Notes: generated by a model not told the origin, from the sequence alone. DNA of 64,000 nucleotides from DASPWV01 sp046726375 (GCA_046726375.1 JBKPAJ010000086.1:1-64000), one strand, 5' to 3'. Positions 52,488-61,080 are shown, counted from the first letter of the stretch. Numbers and translations: made by a program.

Positions 52488-52535
52488 CGAGCGGGCGTCC
52501 AGACGGCGCAGTATCTCGAATTGCAGAGCCGCTAG
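52488..52535 (+). pseudogene. PEGA-protein gene, C-terminal tail (right of inversion)
   Basis: RAGVQTAQYLELQSR followed by TAG is the expected end of this PEGA family, after the final strand. It joins in frame to the end of the inverted segment (RVIPI then RAGVQT). It is orphaned from the body of the gene by the inversion. Confidence 0.6.
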
Positions 52536-52629
52536 GAAGAGGTTGCGGGGTTCCGAAATTCCGCCGTTCCGAAGTTTCTGACTGCCAAGAATTTGCATTA
52601 CGATGTCGGCTTCCCGGAGGGAAACCGAA

Positions 52630-53196
52630 ATGAAACGGATTTTGAGTTTGTCGTGTGCAATGGTTGTCGCGTTGGCGGTCGGCGCCGCAGCGCAGCAGGG
52701 GATGGCCCCGCCCAAGAACATGGCCGAAGCGTTGCAGCGCGCGCACGCCGGAGCGTTCCGCAACCTGGTGGAATCGGCCGAGAAGATGCCGGAAGCCGAC
52801 TACACCTTCGTCGGCGCCAAAGATATCCGGACGTTCGGCGGATTCATCGGCCACGTGATCAACGCCAGTTATGCGAGCTGTGCCCGCGCCAAGGGCGAGC
52901 AGAATCCGAACAAGGAAGATTTCGAGAAGGCGCCGCCGCCAAAAGCCAAGCTCGTTGAGGCGATCAAGGCCGCCCAGGCGTATTGCGACGCCGTGTACAA
53001 CGCGCAGACCGATGCGACACTCGCCGAGATGATCCCGCAGGGACAGGCACAGGCGCCGCGCGGCTCTGTGCTCCTTGGCAACATCGCGCACAACAACAAC
53101 GAATACGGTCAGATCGTGTTGTTGCTGCGCCTCAAGGGGATCGTTCCGCCGAGCACCGAGCGCGCCAACCAGATGCGCCCCCCGGGTCAGGACTAA
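52630..53196 (+). CDS. Exported DinB-family protein
   Basis: A 188-residue DinB-fold protein with a signal peptide (RILSLSCAMVVALAVGAAAQ), unusual for DinB proteins, which are mostly cytosolic. Core: ALQRAHAGAFRNLVESAEKM, IRTFGGFIGHVINASYASCA with the second His, LLGNIAHNNNEYGQIVLLLR with the third. ATG 52630 follows GGAGGGAAA by a good distance; TACGAT (52599-52604) may be its -10. Periplasmic role unknown. Confidence 0.85.
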   Translation: MKRILSLSCAMVVALAVGAAAQQGMAPPKNMAEALQRAHAGAFRNLVESAEKMPEADYTFVGAKDIRTFGGFIGHVINASYASCARAKGEQNPNKEDFEKAPPPKAKLVEAIKAAQAYCDAVYNAQTDATLAEMIPQGQAQAPRGSVLLGNIAHNNNEYGQIVLLLRLKGIVPPSTERANQMRPPGQD

Positions 53197-53236
53197 TGTT
53201 GAAAGTCGAAATGCGAAATTCAGCATTTCAACAGCA
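53196..53236. repeat. Hairpin between DinB and M23 genes
   Basis: GAAATGC (53208-53214) and GCATTTC (53223-53229) form a 7-bp stem with an 8-base loop, with outer GTTGAAA and TTTCAAC able to pair instead. AT-rich composition stands out from the GC-rich surroundings. It may attenuate or end the DinB transcript. The sequence style (TTGAAA, AAGTTGAAA) matches the repeats at 58619 and 60924. Confidence 0.5.
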
Positions 53237-53268
53237 CGGACGTGACGTCGTTCGATTTTGAATTTCGC

Positions 53269-54546
53269 ATGATCAATCTCGACTTCCGATCGCTCTGCGT
53301 GCAGGTTGTCGCGGCGGCGCTCAGCGCCGCCGCTCTCACCGCCTGCAGGGCAGCCGACGCCGAAACGAACGGTTCCGTGCTGCCGATCGCGCCGGTGCGA
53401 GCCAGCGATATCGCGATTCCCCCCGATTCGGAGATTCTCGACGCCGCTGTTCCCGCGCGGACGACGCTCGCCGCGCTGCTCGATTTCCACAAGGTGCTCG
53501 AGAGCGAATCAGTCGCGCTGATCGCGCGCATCGGTGCACACCTCGACCTCCGCCGTGTCCGCGCGGGACAGCGCTACCGACTCGATCGCTACTTGGACGG
53601 CCGCATACGCGAGTTCGAATACGAGATCGACGGGGACCGCCGCGTCGTTGCGCAGCGCGTCGATTCTCCTGAACGCTTCGAAGCCGTCGTGGGAGAAATC
53701 CCGAAGACTCGCAGCGTGATCTCGCTCGAACGTCGGATCACGAGCGAAACCCCGTCGTTGATCGAAGCGCTGGATGCCGACGATGGCCTTGCGCTCGCGC
53801 TGTCGTTGGCCGACGTGTTCTCCGGAGAGGTGGACTTCAGCAACGATCTTCAGCCAGGCGACGTGTTTCGTGTGGTCGTCGAACGATCCGTTCGTGATGA
53901 TGGCACATTCGGCGGCTATGGGCCCGTCCTCGCAGCCGAGCTCGTCAACGATGGACGTACTCTGCGCGCCGTGCGGTTTGCGCCGCCTGATGGAAAGCCT
54001 GACTATTACGACGACCAGGGCCGCTCGCTCAAACGCTTTTTCCTGAAAACGCCGCTCAAGTTCGATCCGCGGATCACGTCCGGCTTTTCACATGCGCGAC
54101 AGCATCCGGTGTTGAATTATGTGCGCGCGCACAACGGAGTGGACTACGCCGCGCCTCCGGGCGCGCCGGTCGCCGCCGTCGCCAATGGTGCGGTGACCTT
54201 CGCCGGATGGACAACGGGCGGCGGCCGCACGGTCAAGATCCGCCATGCAAGCGGCTTTGAAAGTGAGTATTTGCACCTCTCCTCGATCGCGGCTGGCGTG
54301 CGAACCGGCGCGCGTGTCGCGCAAGGAGAGCTGGTGGGGCGCGTTGGCGCGACCGGCCTCGTTACCGGTCCGCATTTGCATTACGGCCTGAAACGAAACG
54401 GTGCGTACGTGAATCCTGTGCGAGAGCACCGCAATATGCCGCCGGGCGAGCCGGTTCCGGCGATACACCTTGCGGCATTCGGCGCGGAACGGGATCGGCT
54501 GATGGGACGGCTGACGCGAGATCCGGCGATTCGCGCGGTGAATTGA
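53269..54546 (+). CDS. M23-family peptidoglycan peptidase, lipoprotein
   Basis: A 425-residue protein. The lipobox LSAAALTAC (Cys about residue 23) predicts a lipoprotein. A LysM/OapA-like linker region (GAHLDLRRVRAGQRYRLDRY) and a beta domain precede the LytM domain: AHNGVDYAAPPGAPVAAVAN with the first His and Asp, LHLSS, and GPHLHYGLKRNGAYVNP with the HxH zinc ligands, all intact. It cleaves peptide cross-links of murein during growth or division. ATG 53269 was chosen because it places the lipobox correctly. Confidence 0.88.
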   Translation: MINLDFRSLCVQVVAAALSAAALTACRAADAETNGSVLPIAPVRASDIAIPPDSEILDAAVPARTTLAALLDFHKVLESESVALIARIGAHLDLRRVRAGQRYRLDRYLDGRIREFEYEIDGDRRVVAQRVDSPERFEAVVGEIPKTRSVISLERRITSETPSLIEALDADDGLALALSLADVFSGEVDFSNDLQPGDVFRVVVERSVRDDGTFGGYGPVLAAELVNDGRTLRAVRFAPPDGKPDYYDDQGRSLKRFFLKTPLKFDPRITSGFSHARQHPVLNYVRAHNGVDYAAPPGAPVAAVANGAVTFAGWTTGGGRTVKIRHASGFESEYLHLSSIAAGVRTGARVAQGELVGRVGATGLVTGPHLHYGLKRNGAYVNPVREHRNMPPGEPVPAIHLAAFGAERDRLMGRLTRDPAIRAVN

Positions 54547-54549
54547 GCG

Positions 54550-55011
54550 CTATCGAAACGTGTAACCGACCGTGAACTTCACGTCGGGCGAGTCCCCGAC
54601 GCCCAACTTCACTTCGAACATCAGGCCGCGATTCGTTTCGATACCACCGAGAAAGTTGAATCCCGCTTCTGTATCCGTATCGTCGTCGAACGAGAAGATA
54701 TTCAGCGCAGGTCCGCCGCCGGCATACACGTTCCAGGCGCCTTGACTTGGAAACTTGTAGATGCCTTCGAAATTCAGCGCAATCAGCGTGACGTCATCGC
54801 CGAACCCGATCTCGATGTTCGGCTTGAAGTGCACGCGATCGACAATGGGGGCGGTTTCATAGTGGCCGCCAAAGAAACCCTGATCGGGGTCGACCGACAC
54901 TCCGCCGCGCACCCCGGGCCCTTGCGCGGCCGCCGGATGCGCCAGCACAACAAAAACGGACGAGAAAAAAACCGACGACACTGTATTCCGGCGCTTCGTA
55001 CCTCTCGTCAT
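54550..55011 (-). CDS. Small outer-membrane beta-barrel protein
   Basis: A 153-residue exported protein (SSVFFSSVFVVLAHPAAAQ) with eight or so amphipathic strands: RGGVSVDPDQGFFGGHYETA, FKPNIEIGFGDDVTLIALNF, WNVYAGGGPALNIFSF, GLMFEVKLGVG and a terminal aromatic FTVGYTFR, the usual outer-membrane insertion signal. It is an OmpA/opacity-type 8-strand barrel of unknown role. Its stop is only 3 bases from that of the convergent M23 gene. Confidence 0.8.
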   Translation of the reverse strand: MTRGTKRRNTVSSVFFSSVFVVLAHPAAAQGPGVRGGVSVDPDQGFFGGHYETAPIVDRVHFKPNIEIGFGDDVTLIALNFEGIYKFPSQGAWNVYAGGGPALNIFSFDDDTDTEAGFNFLGGIETNRGLMFEVKLGVGDSPDVKFTVGYTFR

Positions 55012-55081
55012 TCGTAACCTCCGGCAGCGCGGGAGCATGGCGCATGCCAGCGTGGCGGACGCATGACATAATTTTGCCTTT

Positions 55082-56293
55082 ATGGCTCATGTCTTCCCTT
55101 TCGCAGCGCTGCGTCCCGCGCCGCAAGCGGCCGCGGCTGTCGCTGCGGTGCCGTATGACGTCGTGAGCACGGAAGAAGCGCGTGCGCTCGCGGTCGACAA
55201 CCCGCTTAGTTTCCTTCACGTATCGCGCGCCGAAATTGACCTGCCGCCGGGGACCGATCCGTATTCCGATCAGGTGTACGAGCGCGCCAGCGAGAATTTC
55301 CGCGATCTTCGCGCGCGCGCGCCGCTCGTGGTCGAAGAGGTTCCGAGCTTCTACGTTTACCGGCTGCACATGGCCGGCCACGTGCAGACGGGGATGGCCG
55401 CGTGCTTCTCGATCGCCGAGTACGAGGCGGGCGTGATCAAGAAGCACGAAAAAACACGCCCCGACAAAGAGGACGATCGCACACGTCACATGCTGGCGAT
55501 TGGCGCGCAAACAGGGCCTGTATTTCTCGCCTATCCGTGCGCTGCTGAGATCAACGCGGTGATCGACGCGACCGTCGGCAGCGCGCCGTTGTTCGACTTT
55601 ACGGCAGCGGACGGCGTGCGGCACGTGGTGTGGAAGGCCGCAGACGAAGCCACCGACGCTGTGGTGCGGGGATTTGCGGACGTTCCGCAGCTGTATATCG
55701 CTGACGGCCATCACCGTGCGGCAAGTGCTGCGCGCACGCGGCGCGCGCTCGCCGGCCGCGGCGCGGGCGAACACGATCGGGTGCTCGCCGTCGCCTTTGC
55801 CGACAACGAGGTTCAGATTCTTCCCTACAACCGTGTCATCAAGGAGCTGAACGGATTGTCCGCGGAGCAATTCCTCGAGGCCGTCAAATCGCGCGCGGTC
55901 GTCAGCGCGAACGGGCCCGGGATACCGACGCGAAAGGGACAAGTGGGGATGTATCTGCGCGGCCGCTGGCACACGATCGACTGGGCGACGGCAAACGACT
56001 CCGATCCGGCTGCGGCTCTGGACGTCAGCCGGCTGCAAGACGCGGTACTCCAGCCGATCGTGGGCATCGAGGACGTGCGCACGGACAAGCGCATCGATTT
56101 TGTCAGCGGCATTCGCGGCCTCGAGGAACTGGAGCGGCTGGTGGATTCCGGCCAGTTTGCGGCCGCGTTTGCGATGTATCCGGTCACGATCGCGGATCTC
56201 ATGAAAATCGCCGATGCGGGCGGCATCATGCCGCCGAAGTCCACGTGGTTCGAGCCCAAGCTTCGGGATGGCCTGCTGTCGCACCTGTTATGA
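55082..56293 (+). CDS. DUF1015 family protein
   Basis: A 403-residue protein of the DUF1015 family: PFAALRPAPQAAAAVAAVPY and DVVSTEEARALAVDNPLSFL at the N-terminus, VIKKHEKTRPDKEDDRTRHM, and YIADGHHRAASAARTRRAL, the family's most conserved block. DUF1015 genes often sit with serA and serC, as here, but the biochemical role is not established; links to serine metabolism are inferred from this placement. CATAAT lies 9 bases before the ATG. Its stop overlaps serA by ATGA. Confidence 0.88.
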   Translation: MAHVFPFAALRPAPQAAAAVAAVPYDVVSTEEARALAVDNPLSFLHVSRAEIDLPPGTDPYSDQVYERASENFRDLRARAPLVVEEVPSFYVYRLHMAGHVQTGMAACFSIAEYEAGVIKKHEKTRPDKEDDRTRHMLAIGAQTGPVFLAYPCAAEINAVIDATVGSAPLFDFTAADGVRHVVWKAADEATDAVVRGFADVPQLYIADGHHRAASAARTRRALAGRGAGEHDRVLAVAFADNEVQILPYNRVIKELNGLSAEQFLEAVKSRAVVSANGPGIPTRKGQVGMYLRGRWHTIDWATANDSDPAAALDVSRLQDAVLQPIVGIEDVRTDKRIDFVSGIRGLEELERLVDSGQFAAAFAMYPVTIADLMKIADAGGIMPPKSTWFEPKLRDGLLSHLL

Positions 56294-57513
56294 AGGTTCT
56301 GGTTGCCGACAAGTTCGAACAGAGTGGAATCGACGGGCTGCGCGCGTCGGGTTGCGACGTAATCTACGAGCCGGATTTGGCAGACGATGTGCTCGCGCGG
56401 GCGATTGCATCGAGCGCGGCGCAAGTGCTCGTCGTGCGCAGCACGCAGGTGACGGCGCCGATGCTCGACGCCGGAAAGCTCTCGCTGATCGTGCGCGCCG
56501 GCGCCGGCGTCAACACGATCGATGTGACGGCAGCATCCAGGCGGGGCATCTATGTTTCGAATTGTCCGGGGAAAAATGCCGTCGCCGTCGCTGAGCTAGC
56601 GTTCGCGCTCTTGCTCGCGATCGATCGCCGGGTGCCCGACAACGTCATAGAGCTGCGCGCCGGCAAATGGAACAAGAAGGAGTTCGCGAAGGCGCAGGGC
56701 CTTTACGGGCGCACGCTTGGACTCTTGGGATTTGGCAGCATCGGGCAGGAAGTGGCGCGCCGTGCGCGCGCCTTCGGCATGCCGGTGGTGGTGTGGAGCC
56801 GGCGATTCACACAGGATCCCGATGCCCGCGCGCGCGCCTCGGAGGAATTCGCCGTGCGCATCGTCGATCAACCGCACGAGGCGGTCTCGCTTTCGGATGT
56901 CGTCAGTGTGCATCTCGCGGTGACCAACGACACGCGCGGGTTTGTCAACGCCGAGTTGCTGCGCCACGTGCGCCGAGGCGCCGTGATCATCAACACGGCG
57001 CGGGCCGAGGTCGTGGATTACGCCGCGCTGGCCGAGGTGGTGCGCACCAAGGGGGTGCGCGTCGGCTTGGATGTCTTCGCCGATGAACCATCTACTGCGA
57101 CCGGCACGATCGCCGATCCGATTCTCGGACTTCCGGGTGTCTACGGCACACATCACATCGGCGCGTCGACCGATCAAGCACAGGAGGCAATTGCCGCAGA
57201 GGCGGTACGGATCGTTCGTACCTTCATGGAGACGGGGCGGGTGCCCAACGTAGTCAATCTGGCGAAACGATCGCCCGCGACGCATATGCTGGTTGTGCGC
57301 CACCGCGACAAGCCGGGGGTGCTTGCGCATGTGTTTCAACTGCTGCGGGATGCCGGACTGAACGTGCAGGAAACCGAGAACATCATTTTCGAGGGGGCCG
57401 AAGCTGCCGTGGCCCGGATCAATCTCGATCGTCAGCCGCCTGGCGCCACGGTCGACAGCATCCGATCGGGACACGCAGACGTCCTCGATCTTCAGCTCGT
57501 CCAGTTAGTGTGA
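56290..57513 (+). CDS. serA: D-3-phosphoglycerate dehydrogenase
   Basis: A 407-residue NAD-dependent enzyme for the first step of serine synthesis. Motifs: LIVRAGAGVNTIDVTAASRR with the substrate-binding Arg region, nucleotide-binding GLLGFGSIGQEVARRARAFG, TNDTRGFVNAELLRHVRRGA, INTARAEVVDYAALAE, and GVYGTHHIGASTDQAQEAIA with the catalytic His. The C-terminal 80 residues form an ACT-like regulatory domain (HMLVVRHRDKPGVLAHVFQ), which suggests allosteric control. ATG 56290 overlaps the DUF1015 stop. Confidence 0.92.
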   Translation: MKVLVADKFEQSGIDGLRASGCDVIYEPDLADDVLARAIASSAAQVLVVRSTQVTAPMLDAGKLSLIVRAGAGVNTIDVTAASRRGIYVSNCPGKNAVAVAELAFALLLAIDRRVPDNVIELRAGKWNKKEFAKAQGLYGRTLGLLGFGSIGQEVARRARAFGMPVVVWSRRFTQDPDARARASEEFAVRIVDQPHEAVSLSDVVSVHLAVTNDTRGFVNAELLRHVRRGAVIINTARAEVVDYAALAEVVRTKGVRVGLDVFADEPSTATGTIADPILGLPGVYGTHHIGASTDQAQEAIAAEAVRIVRTFMETGRVPNVVNLAKRSPATHMLVVRHRDKPGVLAHVFQLLRDAGLNVQETENIIFEGAEAAVARINLDRQPPGATVDSIRSGHADVLDLQLVQLV

Positions 57514-57523
57514 GGCCATCATC

Positions 57524-58618
57524 ATGACCACGACCGTTCACCGCATCTACAACTTCTCCGCCGGACCTGCGGTGCTTCCTGTTTCCGTGCTCGAAGAGGC
57601 GCAGCGCGATCTGGTGTCACTCCCGGGCGTCGGCATGTCCGTGCTCGAGATCAGCCACCGCTCGAAAACTTTCGAAGACATCCTCGCCCGGACAGAGGCG
57701 GATTTGCGCACACTGGGAAAGATTCCGCCGACGCACAAAGTGCTGTTCCTGCAAGGCGGTGCGTCGCTGCAGTTCTCGATGGTGCCGATGAACCTGCTGA
57801 CGCCGGGCGCGACCGCCGATTACATCATCACCGGCATGTGGTCGCAGAAGGCGCTCAAGGAAGCACAGCGCGTCGACACCATTCACGTGGCGGCATCGAC
57901 GGAAAGCGAGAGCTTCGCGCGCATTCCACGACAGGCCGAACTACAGCTCACGCCCACGGCCGCATATGTTCACTTCACGTCGAACAACACGATTTTCGGA
58001 ACCCAGTGGAGATCGGAACCGCAGGTCGGCGAAGTGCCGCTGGTCTGTGATGCGTCGTCCGATATCTTCAGCCGGCCGATCGACATCACTCGATATGGCC
58101 TGATTTACGCCGGCGCGCAGAAGAATCTGGGCCCCTCGGGCGTGACGCTCGTGATCGTGCGCGAAGATCTGCTCGCGCGCTCGTCGAAGTCGCTTCCCGC
58201 CATGTTGAATTACGCGGTGCAGGCTGAAAACGGCTCCATGTACAACACGCCGCCGTGCTTCGGCATTTACCTCATGGGCCTGGTCGCAAAGTGGGCGCTC
58301 GCGCAAGGCGGCCTTAGCGCCCTTGCCACGGTCAACGAGCGCAAGGCCGCAAAGCTGTACGCGGAAATCGATCGTACCGGCTTCTATCGCGGCACCGCGC
58401 AAAAAGACAGCCGCTCGCTGATGAACGTCACGTTCCGGCTGCCGAACGAGGACTTGGAAAAGCGCTTCGTGAAGGAATCAACGGCCGCCGGCTTCGATGG
58501 GTTGAAGGGACATCGATCGGTTGGCGGCATGCGCGCTTCGATCTACAACGCGTTTCCCGAGGACGGCGTCGACGCGCTCGTTGCCTTCATGAAGGAGTTC
58601 GAGCGGAAGAATGGGTAA
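57524..58618 (+). CDS. serC: Phosphoserine aminotransferase
   Basis: A 364-residue fold-type IV-like PLP enzyme that converts phosphohydroxypyruvate to phosphoserine: YNFSAGPAVLPVSVLEEAQR, VLEISHRSKTFEDIL, LFLQGGASLQFSMVPMNLL, VHFTSNNTIFGTQW, CDASSDIFSRPIDI, and the PLP-Lys in YAGAQKNLGPSGVTLVIV. The C-terminus has the GGMRASIYNAFPEDGVDAL block. It follows serA by 10 bases and completes two of the three serine steps; a phosphatase is not in the window. Confidence 0.93.
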   Translation: MTTTVHRIYNFSAGPAVLPVSVLEEAQRDLVSLPGVGMSVLEISHRSKTFEDILARTEADLRTLGKIPPTHKVLFLQGGASLQFSMVPMNLLTPGATADYIITGMWSQKALKEAQRVDTIHVAASTESESFARIPRQAELQLTPTAAYVHFTSNNTIFGTQWRSEPQVGEVPLVCDASSDIFSRPIDITRYGLIYAGAQKNLGPSGVTLVIVREDLLARSSKSLPAMLNYAVQAENGSMYNTPPCFGIYLMGLVAKWALAQGGLSALATVNERKAAKLYAEIDRTGFYRGTAQKDSRSLMNVTFRLPNEDLEKRFVKESTAAGFDGLKGHRSVGGMRASIYNAFPEDGVDALVAFMKEFERKNG

Positions 58619-58677
58619 CTGAAAGTTCCAAGTTCCAAGTTCAAAGTTGATCTCAAAAAAGGGGTCAGATCCCTTTT
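58619..58677. repeat. AAGTTCCAAGTT repeats and GGGG/CCC hairpin
   Basis: The gap between the convergent serC and pcnB genes starts with three copies of an AAGTTCC/AAGTTCAA unit (58622-58648). It ends with AAAAGGG (58657-58663) and CCCTTTT (58671-58677), an inverted repeat closely like the one at 35492. The pcnB stop codon (58665-58667) lies inside the hairpin loop. It probably acts as a bidirectional terminator. Confidence 0.65.
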
Positions 58678-60092
58678 CCCCGCCGCCGTCCTCGACGACG
58701 ACGACGGCGGCGCGGGCGGAGCGTGCCGCCTGGTTCGCCGAGCTCGCCTTCGTCTGTTCGTTCGTGTGCGCTGAGTGGTCCACTCGCCTCGATGAATCCA
58801 CGCCAGTGCTCGAGCGCCGCCGGGGCACGGCCGTGAATTTCGAGCCAGACCATGGCTTCGTGAAAAGGGCTCCGATGCATGAGCGCGCGCTTCGCACGCG
58901 GCAACGAGTCAAGGTCCATCAGACGCCGCTGCACGGACAGAATCTGGCGCAGCCGCTCCGTGTCGCGGCGCGCGACCGGCAGCAAACCAATCCGCACCGG
59001 CGGCTCCTTCACCGGCCGGCGGTCTCGGCGTCGCAAGTGCCGCGCCTCCGGCGCGCCTCCGGGTCTCGCCTCGATATCAGCCGTTTCTGTCGCCTCCGGA
59101 ATCCGCCGCCGCGGCATCAAGCCAAGCGGCACGAGGAGTGTGCCCAGCAGCACGGCGTTGGTCAGTCCTTCCGGAACTGTTTCGAACCGGCGGCGAAACC
59201 GATCGAGGTCGGCGAGCGCCTGCCACATCGCATCCTCGCCAGCGCTGTGATGCAGCTCCGGGGTGATCGGCTCGAGCAGCCCATGCTCCGCGAGCAGCCG
59301 GAACGTCTGTTCCGCCGCACCCGAGCGCAGGACCTTGTAGTACTCCTCGATCAACCGTGCGGGTGACGCCGTGGCGATGAGATGCCGATGTGCGCGAATG
59401 CCCTCGATCACCGGCCGGTCCAGTCGAAAACCGAGGCGCGCGGCGAACGCGACGGCGCGAAACATGCGCACCGGGTCCTCCTGGAACCGCTGCGAGGGAT
59501 CGCCGATCGACCGGATGACACCGTCCCGCAGATCCTCGAGCCCGCCGACGTAATCGATGATCGAAAACGTCGCGATGTCGTAAAACAGCGCGTTGATGGT
59601 GAAGTCGCGCCGGAAGGCGTCTTCTTCGGGCGTACCGAAGGTGTTGTCGTGTCGAATCGTCAAGTCCGGGCCGCTCGTCCCTTCCGGCGGCGCGCTCGGC
59701 TCGTTCTCGGTGCCTGGCGGCAGCCCGCGCCGAAACGTCGCGACCTCGATGGTTTTGGTGCCGAATCGCACGTGCGCGAGGCGAAAGCGGCGGCCGATGA
59801 TCCAGCAGTTCCGGAACAGCTTCTTGATTTGGTAAGGGTGCGCGTCGGTGCCGACGTCGAAGTCCTTCGGCTGGCGGCCGAGCAGCAGGTCTCGAACGCT
59901 GCCACCCACCAGATAGGCGGCGAAATTGAACTGTTGCAGCCGGTACAGAACTTTCAGCGCGTCGGGATCGATGTTCCGGCGCGATATCGAGTGCGCCGCG
60001 CGCGGCACGATCAAGGGCCTGCCTTCGCGCGATCCGGAGCTCGTGGGCCCATCTTGTCCGAGCGAAGGCGGCTCATGCATCCGGGAGGTCAT
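58665..60092 (-). CDS. pcnB: Poly(A) polymerase / tRNA nucleotidyltransferase family
   Basis: A 475-residue class II nucleotidyltransferase: FAAYLVGGSVRDLLLGRQPK and DFDVGTDAHPYQIKKLF carry the GGSVRD and DxD metal site; RRDFTINALFYDIATFSIID and FQEDPVRMFRAVAFAARLGF follow. The last 20 residues are almost all Arg (RPRRRRRRRGRRRGKGI), suited to binding RNA; the insertion near 330-420 is also basic. The layout favours PcnB over CCA-adding enzymes, but the two are hard to separate. ATG 60092 was chosen; the longer frame is antisense to the next gene. It lies 24 bases from the divergent gene at 60117. Confidence 0.82.
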   Translation of the reverse strand: MTSRMHEPPSLGQDGPTSSGSREGRPLIVPRAAHSISRRNIDPDALKVLYRLQQFNFAAYLVGGSVRDLLLGRQPKDFDVGTDAHPYQIKKLFRNCWIIGRRFRLAHVRFGTKTIEVATFRRGLPPGTENEPSAPPEGTSGPDLTIRHDNTFGTPEEDAFRRDFTINALFYDIATFSIIDYVGGLEDLRDGVIRSIGDPSQRFQEDPVRMFRAVAFAARLGFRLDRPVIEGIRAHRHLIATASPARLIEEYYKVLRSGAAEQTFRLLAEHGLLEPITPELHHSAGEDAMWQALADLDRFRRRFETVPEGLTNAVLLGTLLVPLGLMPRRRIPEATETADIEARPGGAPEARHLRRRDRRPVKEPPVRIGLLPVARRDTERLRQILSVQRRLMDLDSLPRAKRALMHRSPFHEAMVWLEIHGRAPAALEHWRGFIEASGPLSAHERTDEGELGEPGGTLRPRRRRRRRGRRRGKGI

Positions 60093-60104
60093 TGTAGCGC
60101 GTGC

Positions 60105-60110
60105 TAGGAT
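60105..60110 (+). promoter_or_regulatory. -10-like TAGGAT, 6 nt before the start at 60117
   Basis: TAGGAT, six bases (CGGCGG), ATG 60117. The CGGCGG is a poor ribosome site, which fits a leaderless start. Confidence 0.5.
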
Positions 60111-60116
60111 CGGCGG

Positions 60117-60923
60117 ATGGCGCGTGCGACGAGCAGCGTGCTGATAGCGGCCGTTATGCTGGCGGTCCCCGCCACTGCCGGCGCGCAACGAGCGGAGCTC
60201 GCGAAGGCTCGTGCGCTCTACAACGAGCGGCAGTTTGCCGCCGCGATTGAGTCGGCCACCGCTGCGCAATCGGATCCCGCCACAGCCGATGCGGCGGCTA
60301 TTGTTCTGGCGCGTGCGCATCTCGAACGCTATCGCGAACAGGCCGATCCTTCCGACCTGAGTGCGGCGCGCGAAGCACTCACGTCGGTGCGTGCGGCCGC
60401 GCTCAACGCGCGAGATCGCGTGGAATTTCTGCTCGCCCTCGGCGAATCGCTGTTTCTCGAAGACGATTTCGGCGCGGCGGCCGAGATCTTCGAGAGCGGC
60501 CTGGAGAGCGTGCGCGAAGATCCCGATCTTCACGATGCGATGCTCGACTGGTGGGCGAGCGCAATTGAGCGGCTCGCGGCCAGTATGAGCAAGGACGCTC
60601 GGCACGACGAGTTCGAGCGCCTCAGCGATCGGATGAGGGCGGAGCTCGCCCGCGATCCCGGTTCCGCCACGGCAAGCTACTGGTCAGTGGTGGCGTTGCG
60701 CGGCGGCGGCAACGCGATTCGTGCCTGGGATGCCGCCGTGGCCGGGTGGGCACGCGCGCGGCTCATGGGCGATCGGTCCGCCGCTTTTCGCTCGGACGTC
60801 AACCGCCTGATTCTCGACGGCATCATTCCGGATCGCGTGCGCACGGTGGCGCAGGATCAACGGGCGGCGGCGGAGGCACAGCTCAAGGCGGAGTGGGAGT
60901 TGGTAAAGGAGAAGTGGAAATAA
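60117..60923 (+). CDS. Exported helical-repeat protein of unknown function
   Basis: A 268-residue protein with a signal peptide (SVLIAAVMLAVPATAGAQRA) and helical pairs of TPR/Sel1 type: LAKARALYNERQFAAAIESA, VEFLLALGESLFLEDDFGAA, AEIFESGLESVREDPDLHDA. It ends in a coiled segment AAAEAQLKAEWELVKEKWK. No catalytic motif. The periplasmic location is predicted; the partner is unknown. Confidence 0.75.
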   Translation: MARATSSVLIAAVMLAVPATAGAQRAELAKARALYNERQFAAAIESATAAQSDPATADAAAIVLARAHLERYREQADPSDLSAAREALTSVRAAALNARDRVEFLLALGESLFLEDDFGAAAEIFESGLESVREDPDLHDAMLDWWASAIERLAASMSKDARHDEFERLSDRMRAELARDPGSATASYWSVVALRGGGNAIRAWDAAVAGWARARLMGDRSAAFRSDVNRLILDGIIPDRVRTVAQDQRAAAEAQLKAEWELVKEKWK

Positions 60924-61080
60924 GTTCAAAGTTCAAAGTTCAAAGTTAAGTTGAAGAGTTGAAAGTTTGAAAGTTGAGGACAGTCGAAACCGACAACTAA
61001 CAACTAAGAACTAACAATTGAGAACTAACAATCAAGAATTGAGGAACTGACGAAACTAACTTTGAACTTTCAACTTGTAA
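60924..61080. repeat. Long AAGTTCAAAGTT repeat tract between convergent genes
   Basis: About 150 AT-rich bases made of AAGTTCAA / AAGTTGAAAG units on the left (60925-60976), AACTAACAA / AACTAAGAA units in the middle, and AACTTTGAACTTTCAACTT on the right, which is the inverse of the left part. The tract can fold into a long hairpin between the gene at 60117 and polA. It is a low-complexity intergenic repeat, probably expanding by slippage, and no gene is inside. Confidence 0.65.
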
